A stretch of 48,295 bases of DNA from an uncultured Bacilli bacterium. GTDB taxonomy: Bacteria; Bacillota_I; Bacilli_A; RF39; UBA660. A program made the translations under genes and the position numbers. The notes beneath the pieces were generated by a model. The model ran no database searches. It saw nothing but the letters and a program-made list of their open reading frames with translations, and was not told the DNA's origin. Location: NCBI GenBank assembly GCA_934167885.1, contig CAKPMB010000013.1, forward strand, positions 1 through 48,295, given 5' to 3'. Positions 41,478 through 48,295 of the stretch are shown here, piece by piece; position 1 is the first letter of the stretch; each line of letters starts with the position of its first letter.

Positions 41478-43604
41478 CTATAAGTGTAATTTGCGATCTT
41501 TAATTTCACGTGTTTTGCCTTCATTCCAAAAGTTTTCACCAAGATAACCACAAGTTCTTCTAGTTACATTCATTTTATTTTTATCTTTATTATGGCAATT
41601 TGGACATTCCCACTCATAATTATCATTTATGATTATTTCACCTTCAAAACCGCATTCATGACAGTAATCACTCTTAGTATTAAACTCGGCGTATTGAATG
41701 TTATCATAAATAAATTTAACAATTTCTTCAAGTGCTTCTAAGTTTTTTTGCATATTAGGTATTTCAATATAACTTATTGCACCACCACTTGATATTGTTT
41801 GAAATTGACTTTCAAATTTAAGTTTAGAAAAGGCATCAATTTCTTCACGAACATCGACATGATATGAATTAGTATAATAACCTTTATCGGTAACATCTTT
41901 AATAATACCAAACTTTTCTTTATCAATTTTAGCGAAACGATAACATAAACTTTCGGCAGGAGTTCCATATAAACCAAAGCCTAAGCCTGTTTGTTTTTTC
42001 CATTCCTCGCATTTATCACGTAGTTTATGCATAACTTTTAAAGCGAATTTTTCACCTTCAGGATTAGTATGACTAACACCTTTCATTAGTTTAGTCATTT
42101 CATATATTCCAATATATCCCAAAGAAATAGTTGAATAACCATTTTTTAAATATTTATCAATTTTTTCGCCTTTTTTAAGACGTGATATGGCACCATATTG
42201 CCAATGAATAGGACTTACATCTGATAATGTTCCAAGAAGAGCGTAGTGACGACACATCAAAGCTTCGAAGCATAAGTCAAGTCTTTCATCAAGCAGTTCA
42301 AAAAATTTATCTTCATCTTTATCAGCAATAATAGCAATTTGTGGTAAATTTATACTAACAACACCTTGATTAAATCTTCCTTCAAATTTGTAATTACCAT
42401 CTTCATCTTTGTAACATGATAAAAAGCTTCGACATCCCATTGGACTAAAGACATTACCCTCATAATTTTCACGCATTTTTTTGGCACTTATATAATCAGG
42501 GTATAATCTTTTGCTTGAACATTTAATAGCAAGTTTTGTTAAATAATCATATTTTCCACCTGATAAATTATTGTTTTCATCTAAAACATAAATCAATTTT
42601 GGAAAAGCAGGAGTAACATAAATACCTTTTTCGTTTTTTATACCTTTTTCTCTTTGTGTAATAATTTCTTCGATAATTTTGGCTGTATATTCAATATATG
42701 GATCATTTTTATCTAAATACAAAAATAGTGTTACGAAAGGACTTTGACCATTAGTTGTCATAAGTGTATTAAGTTGATATTGAATAGTTTGAACACCATC
42801 TTTTAATTCTTTTTGTAATAAGTCATTGACTAAATTATCAAGAGTATTTTTATCTAAACTATCTTTATATTTTTCTTCAATATTTTTACGATATTTATCT
42901 TCACTTTTCTTTAAATATTTTCCTAAATGCATAATATTTACAGATTGTCCACCATATTGACAAGATGCAACAGCGGATATAATTTGTGTTAAAATCGTGC
43001 ATGCTACTAAAAAACTTTTAGGTGTTTCAATTAATTTACCATTCATTACCGTGCCGTTTTCAAACATATCGTTGTAATTAATTAAACAACAATTGAAAAT
43101 AGGTTGTAAGAAATAATCAGCATCGTGAAAATGTAGTATTCCTTCTTCATGAGCCTTACTAATTTTCTCCGGTAATAAAATTCTTTTTGTTAAATCCTTT
43201 GATACTTCACCTGCAATTAAGTCTCTTTGAGTGGAAGCGATAGTGGCATTTTTATTACTATTTTCTTCCATTACTTCTTTATTATTGTTTTTTATTAGCG
43301 TTAAAATGGATTCGTCTGTTGTATTACTTTTTCTAATTAGTGCTCGATTGTATCGATAAATAATATAGGCTTTTGCTAATTCATATTTTTTTATTTTCAT
43401 TAATTCAGTTTCAATGAAATCTTGGATGTCTTCAACTAACATTCTTTTTTTATTTAATTGTTCAATATGTTTAATAATATTTTCTATTTGTTTATCATTG
43501 ACTCTTTCTGTTTCTATAACGTCGTTATTAGCGCGTTCAATAGCTTTTTTAATTTTATTACGGTCATAATCAACAATTCGGCCGTCACGTTTTACAATTT
43601 TCAT
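41478..43604 (-). CDS. nrdD: Anaerobic ribonucleoside-triphosphate reductase
   Basis: The class III reductase makes deoxynucleotides without oxygen, using a glycyl radical. The 708 residues begin with an ATP-cone (MKIVKRDGRIVDYDRNKI, residues 1-95), which senses ATP and dATP. The core includes GGQSVNIMHLGKYL and MGCRSFLSCY. Near the end are zinc-binding pairs CHECGFEG and CPNCHN, then RRTCGYLGENFW with the radical glycine. No aerobic nrdAB is in the window, which supports strict anaerobic life. Its promoter (TATAAT on the minus strand at 43629-43624) has no -35 box but a palindrome at the activator position. Confidence 0.96.
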   Translation of the reverse strand: MKIVKRDGRIVDYDRNKIKKAIERANNDVIETERVNDKQIENIIKHIEQLNKKRMLVEDIQDFIETELMKIKKYELAKAYIIYRYNRALIRKSNTTDESILTLIKNNNKEVMEENSNKNATIASTQRDLIAGEVSKDLTKRILLPEKISKAHEEGILHFHDADYFLQPIFNCCLINYNDMFENGTVMNGKLIETPKSFLVACTILTQIISAVASCQYGGQSVNIMHLGKYLKKSEDKYRKNIEEKYKDSLDKNTLDNLVNDLLQKELKDGVQTIQYQLNTLMTTNGQSPFVTLFLYLDKNDPYIEYTAKIIEEIITQREKGIKNEKGIYVTPAFPKLIYVLDENNNLSGGKYDYLTKLAIKCSSKRLYPDYISAKKMRENYEGNVFSPMGCRSFLSCYKDEDGNYKFEGRFNQGVVSINLPQIAIIADKDEDKFFELLDERLDLCFEALMCRHYALLGTLSDVSPIHWQYGAISRLKKGEKIDKYLKNGYSTISLGYIGIYEMTKLMKGVSHTNPEGEKFALKVMHKLRDKCEEWKKQTGLGFGLYGTPAESLCYRFAKIDKEKFGIIKDVTDKGYYTNSYHVDVREEIDAFSKLKFESQFQTISSGGAISYIEIPNMQKNLEALEEIVKFIYDNIQYAEFNTKSDYCHECGFEGEIIINDNYEWECPNCHNKDKNKMNVTRRTCGYLGENFWNEGKTREIKDRKLHL

Positions 43605-43651
43605 AACTACCTCTCTATCTTAATTATAACATCATTTTTTGCACAATGTAT

Positions 43652-43667
43652 GTTGCATGTGCAACAA
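43652..43667. promoter_or_regulatory. Palindromic operator between nrdD and the Crp/Fnr gene
   Basis: TGTTGCA, two bases, TGCAACA: a perfect inverted repeat in the divergent promoter region. Its centre is about 41-42 bases upstream of the expected nrdD transcript start, the class II activator place of Crp/Fnr proteins. It also lies in the -35 zone of the possible promoter for the regulator gene (TATAAT at 43677-43682). Confidence 0.65.
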
Positions 43668-43696
43668 TTTTAATTTATAATTTACTTGGTGATTTT

Positions 43697-44329
43697 ATGG
43701 ACGAATTAACAATATTTGAAGGCCTTGACATCTCTTCAATTGAAGCGATTATTAAGTGTTTTAATGCTAGGAGAATGTATTTTAAAAAAGATAGAACTAT
43801 TATTTCAAATGTTTTAAAAGTAAGACAAGTAGGTGTTATTTTATCGGGAAGCGCTAATATGATAAGGTATGATTATAATGGTAATCGCACAATAATTGAA
43901 AAATTAGAACATGACTCTGTTTTTGGTGAAGTATTTTCTTATTTAGGTAGTGATATTTCTGTTTTAGCAACAAGTGATTGTGAAGTTTTATTTATAGATT
44001 ATGATTGTATTATTAATAGATGTTCAAAAAATTGTCCACACCACGCTAAATTAACAGATAATGTATTACAACTTTTATCGAAAAAAATAATTGATTTAAA
44101 TAGTAGATTAGAAGTTTTATCAAAACGTAGTATTCGTGATAAATTGTTAGGATATTTTAATTTGTTAACGAAAGATAAGGTTAATCGTAGTTTTTCTATA
44201 CCATTTTCTTATACTGAACTTGCTGATTATTTATCAGTTGATCGTTGTGCAATGATGCGTGAAATTAAGAATTTGCGCGATGAAGGATATATAAAGACAA
44301 TAGGGCGTAAAATTACTTTAAATTACTAA
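43697..44329 (+). CDS. Crp/Fnr family transcriptional regulator
   Basis: A 210-residue regulator with an N-terminal cyclic-nucleotide-like beta barrel (VRQVGVILSGSANMIRYDYNGN, HDSVFGEVFSYLG) and a C-terminal winged helix with FSYTELADYLSVDRCAMMREIKNLRDEGYI. A Cys-rich stretch (CSKNCPHH, and another Cys before) recalls proteins that sense redox state through an iron-sulphur centre or thiols, though spacing differs from E. coli Fnr. It starts at ATG 43697 behind GGTGAT and is divergent to nrdD, so it likely controls anaerobic deoxynucleotide synthesis. Confidence 0.87.
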   Translation: MDELTIFEGLDISSIEAIIKCFNARRMYFKKDRTIISNVLKVRQVGVILSGSANMIRYDYNGNRTIIEKLEHDSVFGEVFSYLGSDISVLATSDCEVLFIDYDCIINRCSKNCPHHAKLTDNVLQLLSKKIIDLNSRLEVLSKRSIRDKLLGYFNLLTKDKVNRSFSIPFSYTELADYLSVDRCAMMREIKNLRDEGYIKTIGRKITLNY

Positions 44330-44412
44330 TAATTACTACTTATTTAACAAATTAACAAAGAACAAATTCTATCTAAAGAACAGATTTATGATAATGGAAA
44401 AGCTGTAAATTA

Positions 44413-44453
44413 AAAGAATGACTTTGGTGTTTGTCATCAAGCCATTCTTTTTT
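44413..44453. terminator. Bidirectional terminator
   Basis: AAAGAATG and CTTTGGTG pair with CATCAAG and CATTCTTT with small mismatches, with T runs outward. It serves the Crp/Fnr gene and the converging phosphorylase gene. Confidence 0.7.
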
Positions 44454-45261
44454 ATATTTCTTTAATAAATTGTTTAATAACTTTCTTAAAGTTTTCTTCA
44501 GCTTTTTTAGCAGTTTCTTTAACATCTTCATGAGTTAGAATTTCATTAGAAACGCCAGCAGCCATATTAGTAATACAAGTAATACCAGCACATCTTAAGT
44601 TACAATGTCTTGCAACAATGGCTTCAGGCACAGTACTCATGCCAACAGCATCTGCTCCAAGGGTTCTTAAGGCTCTAATTTCAGCTGGTGTTTCGTATGT
44701 TGGGCCTTTCATGTAGGCATAGACGCCGACATTGCATTTGTTAGTAACATTTTGCATAATAACCTTTAATTTTTCAACATATTCTTTATCATATGTATTG
44801 CTCATATCAATAAAACGGTCCCCAAATTCATCTAAGTTAGGGCCACGTAAAACGCTTTCTGCAAAGAAACTAAGTTGGTCATTTATAATCATTAAATCGC
44901 CTTTTTGGAAAGAAGTATTAATACCACCAGCTGCATTTGTTATAATTAATGTCTTAACCCCTAATAGTTTAAAAATACGAATAGGGTAAGTAGTTTCTTT
45001 TAAATCATATCCTTCATAATAATGAAAACGACCATTCATTAAAATAACTGGAACATTTTCAATTTCTCCAAAAATTAGTTCACCCTTATGTCCAGCGACA
45101 GTTGATACTGGAAAATTAGGAATGTCTTTGTAAGGAATAACTTGCTTATTAGTAACATCATCACTTAAGCTTCCAAGACCAGAACCTAAAATAATTGCAA
45201 TTTCTGGAATATTTTGCACTTTTTCTTTTAAATAATTAACAGTTTCTAAAAATTTGTCCAT
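44452..45261 (-). CDS. punA: Purine nucleoside phosphorylase, trimeric type
   Basis: Splits guanosine and inosine nucleosides with phosphate to free base and ribose-1-phosphate for salvage. The 269-residue protein has ILGSGLGSLSDD with the phosphate loop, FPVSTVAGHKGEL, GRFHYYEGYD, IITNAAGGIN, YMKGPTYETPAEIRALRTLGADAVGMSTVPE and the Asn of CITNMAAG for base recognition. This is the low-molecular-mass family, not the hexameric DeoD. It has its own promoter region before 45309. Confidence 0.92.
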   Translation of the reverse strand: MDKFLETVNYLKEKVQNIPEIAIILGSGLGSLSDDVTNKQVIPYKDIPNFPVSTVAGHKGELIFGEIENVPVILMNGRFHYYEGYDLKETTYPIRIFKLLGVKTLIITNAAGGINTSFQKGDLMIINDQLSFFAESVLRGPNLDEFGDRFIDMSNTYDKEYVEKLKVIMQNVTNKCNVGVYAYMKGPTYETPAEIRALRTLGADAVGMSTVPEAIVARHCNLRCAGITCITNMAAGVSNEILTHEDVKETAKKAEENFKKVIKQFIKEI

Positions 45262-45308
45262 TTATATCTCCTTTAACATAATATAGCATAATTTACTTCG
45301 AATGTATA

Positions 45309-46157
45309 TTAATCATTCATAAATTTATTTAATATATCAACAGCAATTTTTAAAGTTTTATCATTTTTATCAAATGTTGGATTATATTCAACTAAATCAA
45401 AGGATGTAATTCTTTGTTGATATTTTTTTAAACAATCCACTATTTCATATGCTTGTTTTTTTCTTATACCATCAATTTCAGGAACAGAAACACCTGGAGC
45501 ATCGAGAGGATCAATTAAGTCTAAATCATAACTAACGTGCACTTTAGAAGGCATAGCTTTAAAAATATTGTCAATAATTTCTTTGGTATCATGTTTTAAT
45601 AAATAATCAGTGCTTATAACATTAATATTCGCTTTATTAGTAACAACCTTTTCTTTTTTATCAATACTTCTTGCTCCTAAAACAAAGATATTTTGAGGTT
45701 TAACATTGTTGTTTGCAAAATCCTCAAGTCCTTTACAAAGACCGGCGATAGCTGCTAAAGGTAAGCCATGAATATTGCCCGTTTCAGTTGTTTCAAAAGT
45801 ATTAAAATCAGTGTGAGCATCAATCCATAAAACACCAATATCTTCTTTATAAAAATCACGTGATGCTAAAGCTGTTGCAATAGCAAGTGAATGATCACCT
45901 CCAATTGTAATAGGGATGCAACCATTTTTTAATGAATTATATGCCTGTAAGTATAATTCACTATTAAACTTATTAATATAATCTAGATTTTTTTTAAGAT
46001 TTAAATGATCCTTATCTTTAATAATTTTATCTTTCTCAATATCAATAATTTCATTAATTTTTTTATTCTTAATATATTTAATAATTACATTAGGTCCTAA
46101 GTTTGTTCCATCAACGTGCACACCTAAATCTGTTGATGCTAAAATTACATTATACAT
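45309..46157 (-). CDS. Arginase family ureohydrolase
   Basis: A 282-residue manganese enzyme. The metal motifs are GGDHS, DAHTDFNT and SYDLDLIDP, all complete. TTETGNIHGLPLAAIAGL is typical of arginase (substrate-binding GNIHGMP), which favours arginine to ornithine plus urea over agmatinase or formiminoglutamase. No urease or ornithine genes are next to it. It is divergent from murE with about 100 bases between. The start at 46157 has AGGTGAT upstream. Confidence 0.85.
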   Translation of the reverse strand: MYNVILASTDLGVHVDGTNLGPNVIIKYIKNKKINEIIDIEKDKIIKDKDHLNLKKNLDYINKFNSELYLQAYNSLKNGCIPITIGGDHSLAIATALASRDFYKEDIGVLWIDAHTDFNTFETTETGNIHGLPLAAIAGLCKGLEDFANNNVKPQNIFVLGARSIDKKEKVVTNKANINVISTDYLLKHDTKEIIDNIFKAMPSKVHVSYDLDLIDPLDAPGVSVPEIDGIRKKQAYEIVDCLKKYQQRITSFDLVEYNPTFDKNDKTLKIAVDILNKFMND

Positions 46158-46262
46158 ATTATCACCTTTCTAAAATGATACTTTAATTGATAATTAATGT
46201 CAATTGTTATAACGTGGGTTTTTATTTTTTTAGGATTATTGTATAATGAGAGTGGTGATTGA

Positions 46263-47696
46263 ATGAAAAAATTAAGTGATTTAATAAATTGTAATATTGA
46301 TGTTTTAGTAAAAGATATCAAAGTTAATTCTAAGGATGTTGAACCGGGTGATGCTTTTATATGTGTTGATTTTAATACAAAAGATCGCCATGAATTTATA
46401 GATGATGCGATATCACGCGGTGCTTCTTGTATTATTGCTAAGAAACAAGTTCCTCGAAAAAGTGTTCCGGTTTTGGTAGTAGATGATCCTAACAAAATAT
46501 TAAATGAAATTTGTTCTAAGTTATATGATAATCCTGAAAAAAAATTAACAATGATAGGAGTAACAGGAACAGATGGTAAGACTAGTGTTTCAACTATTAT
46601 TCAGACGCTTTTAGGAAATGAAAATTGTGGTTATATTGGAACAAATGGTTATAATTGTGCTGCTTTTAATCGAGATGCTCCTAATACAACACCATCAGGT
46701 GATAAATTATTTCGCTACTTTCATGAATTTTTAGAAAGTGGTTGTTCATATTGTTCAATGGAAGTTAGTAGTGAAGGTTTAATGCGGGGACGTGTTGATA
46801 AAATTGATTACGATATTAGTATTTTAACTAACATTACGAGTGAACATTTAAATATTCATGGCGATTTGCAAAGTTATGTGCATGCTAAATGTGAATTATT
46901 TAGAAAAACCAAAAAAGATGGATACTCAATTTTAAATATCGATGATAATCATTTTGAAGAAGTTTTAAAGTCATGCAATGGTCATGTTTTAACATATGGT
47001 AGTAAAAGTGATGCCGATTTATACTTTTATGATATTGAGTTATTTCCAACTAAAACAAACTTTAAATTTAAATATTTAAATAAAGAATATAGTGTAGAAA
47101 CTCCATTTCCAGGATTATTTAACGTATATAATTTAAGTGCTGCGATGCTTGCTTTATTTGCACTTGGATATGACTTTGATTATATAAAGAAAAGAATTCC
47201 CCTTATAAAAGTCAGTGGACGTCTTGAAATGATCGATTTAGGACAAGATTTTCATGTAATGGTAGATTATGCTCATACACCAAATGGTATAACAAAACTT
47301 TTAGAATATGTTAAATTATTACCGATAAATCGTAGTATCGTAGTTATTGGACAAGCTGGTGAAAGAGATCCATATAAACGCAAAGAAGTAGGGGAAATTG
47401 TCGCTAGAAATTGTGATTATGCTATCTTTACATATGAAGATCCAAGAAGCGAAGATCCTCGCGATATTATTGATATGATGACACAAAATATTCGTGATTT
47501 AGATAATTATGAAATCATAATAGATAGAAAAGAAGCTATTAAAAGAGCTATCGAATTAGCGCAACCTAATGACATGGTTATGGTTTTAGGTAAGGGTAAT
47601 GAAACGTATGAAAAACTAAAAGATAAAGTTATTTATTTTAACGATATTGAAGAAGTAAAGAAAGATTTAAAAGAAAGATTAGAAGTTCATAGTTAA
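46263..47696 (+). CDS. murE: UDP-MurNAc-tripeptide synthetase (MurE)
   Basis: Adds the third amino acid to the peptidoglycan stem peptide in the cytoplasm, using ATP. The 477-residue Mur ligase has the ATP loop GVTGTDGKTS (about 99-108), NTTPSGD, SSEGLMRGRVD, TNITSEHLNIHG and VDYAHTPNG. The residue-choosing motif is YEDPRSEDPRD: meso-DAP enzymes usually have DNPR and the Lys enzymes lack the Arg, so Arg is kept while the first two positions differ. The substrate is therefore open. Start at ATG 46263 after GGTGATTGA. Confidence 0.92.
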   Translation: MKKLSDLINCNIDVLVKDIKVNSKDVEPGDAFICVDFNTKDRHEFIDDAISRGASCIIAKKQVPRKSVPVLVVDDPNKILNEICSKLYDNPEKKLTMIGVTGTDGKTSVSTIIQTLLGNENCGYIGTNGYNCAAFNRDAPNTTPSGDKLFRYFHEFLESGCSYCSMEVSSEGLMRGRVDKIDYDISILTNITSEHLNIHGDLQSYVHAKCELFRKTKKDGYSILNIDDNHFEEVLKSCNGHVLTYGSKSDADLYFYDIELFPTKTNFKFKYLNKEYSVETPFPGLFNVYNLSAAMLALFALGYDFDYIKKRIPLIKVSGRLEMIDLGQDFHVMVDYAHTPNGITKLLEYVKLLPINRSIVVIGQAGERDPYKRKEVGEIVARNCDYAIFTYEDPRSEDPRDIIDMMTQNIRDLDNYEIIIDRKEAIKRAIELAQPNDMVMVLGKGNETYEKLKDKVIYFNDIEEVKKDLKERLEVHS

Positions 47697-47884
47697 AATT
47701 TGGCATTTACTTAGATTATAATTTTTGATAAAATTGTATTAGAAAAGATAAAGCAAAGGATATGATGAAAAGTGTCAAATAGTGTCAATATGGGGGGGGT
47801 TTACTTTATTAAGTAACAAACATAATTTGGAGTGTAAACAAGGTAGAACAAGATTAGGTCTTGTTCTTTTATGTGGAGTGAAAT
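47697..47884 (+). promoter_or_regulatory. Leader of the surface protein gene with G8 run and attenuator-like hairpin
   Basis: The stretch holds TATAAT at 47717-47722, a doubled AGTGTCAA, a run of eight G at 47792-47799 in an otherwise very AT-rich region, and a hairpin GAACAAGA (47846-47853) with TCTTGTTC (47859-47866) followed by TTTT. The hairpin lies 15 bases before the start codon of the next gene and could end transcription early. Confidence 0.5.
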
Positions 47885-48295
47885 ATGAAGACTAGGAAAT
47901 ATATATTAATGGTATTAGGCCTAGTCTTATTGTTAGGAGGAAGCTATGCTTTTTATACTTATCAAAAGTATAGTGGTATGCAAAATCTTTTAAATGGTGA
48001 AATCTATCTAAATTATTTAGAAGATAATGAAGTTCATATAAGTGGGATATTTCCAGAAACTAAAGAAGAAGCTTTAAAAAGAGATGATAACACTATAAGT
48101 TTTAAAGTATTAAGCAAGAACACGAGTGACAAAGATATTTATTATGGAATTACTTTAAATTATGGTGAAGAGATAAGCAATAAGGTTAGAATAGATGCTA
48201 AATACATTATGATATACTTAGAATGTGATGGTAAAGTCCTAATAGATGGTATAAGGTATAGTGATTTTAATAACAGAAGAATCTATGTAGACAAG
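47885..48295 (+). CDS. Secreted or surface protein, partial at window end
   Basis: The first 137 codons of a gene that runs off the window. ATG 47885 is preceded by TGGAGTG. The product begins MKTRKYILMVLGLVLLLGGS, a basic head and hydrophobic core, then YAFYTYQKYSGMQNLLNGEIYLNYL, a shape like the TasA/camelysin type of exported proteins, though similarity is weak. The rest is beta-rich (FKVLSKNTSDKDIYYGITLNYGEE). It uses AGG and CTA codons more than its neighbours. Function not identified. Confidence 0.65.
   Translation, partial: MKTRKYILMVLGLVLLLGGSYAFYTYQKYSGMQNLLNGEIYLNYLEDNEVHISGIFPETKEEALKRDDNTISFKVLSKNTSDKDIYYGITLNYGEEISNKVRIDAKYIMIYLECDGKVLIDGIRYSDFNNRRIYVDK

Noticed and set aside
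1..48295. Mycoplasma genetic code (TGA as Trp)
   Set aside because: Real genes end at TGA and all conserved Trp positions use TGG.

Overview
The window comes from a very AT-rich, low-GC Gram-positive bacterium. TGA is used as a normal stop (for example at 26571-26573 and 28259-28261) and tryptophan is TGG, so this is the standard bacterial code and not the mycoplasma code. Gene order matches class Bacilli: clpC, cysS, mrnC, rlmB, sigH-like sigma factor, and separately ecfA1, ecfA2, ecfT, truA, rplM, rpsI. Peptidoglycan genes (murE, a LysM protein) and an oxygen-sensitive class III ribonucleotide reductase (nrdD/nrdG) point to a walled anaerobe. My inference is an uncultured gut lineage near RF39 or Erysipelotrichales; no rRNA or tRNA is present to settle this.

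Region 1 (1-6780) is an accessory island. Three degenerate copies of a SEC-C gene 3' end (about 52-111, 1425-1585, 4400-4561) punctuate it. Between copies 1 and 2 sit an HNH endonuclease and a 40-residue Cys-rich protein. Between copies 2 and 3 sits one 833-residue protein with two separated HEPN ribonuclease motifs (R361-H366 and R757-H762), spaced much like Cas13 but with no CRISPR array in view. Repeated TTTAGATA motifs flank the copies. The layout looks like single-gene cassettes stacked at an integration hotspot with no recombinase inside. A RhuM gene broken by one in-frame stop, a GNAT acetyltransferase and a relic gene leader follow.

Region 2 (6780-24270) holds a three-part envelope glycosylation operon (CsbB-type glycosyltransferase, YfhO, GtrA), a PPC-domain protein, RNase R, an acyl-CoA synthetase, a degenerate hybrid histidine kinase that lacks both phospho-acceptors, a LiaF-like envelope stress protein, a YfcC-like transporter and ClpC.

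Region 3 (24270-35260) is mostly core: cysS, mrnC, rlmB and a sigma factor, then a strikingly decayed ECF transporter module still in its ancestral place, then truA, the rplM-rpsI operon with an autoregulatory-looking leader, a TM2/DUF2752 pair and pyrG.

Region 4 (35260-48295) mixes strands: a ZIP metal transporter whose ribosome binding site lies in a long hairpin, a zinc-dependent phospholipase C-like protein, an Abi_2 (HEPN) protein coupled to an HtrA protease, a LysM protein with a damaged amidase domain, dut, nrdG and nrdD, and a divergent Crp/Fnr regulator with a palindrome placed where a class II activator of nrdD would bind. Purine nucleoside phosphorylase, arginase and murE follow, then the start of a surface protein gene behind a run of eight G.
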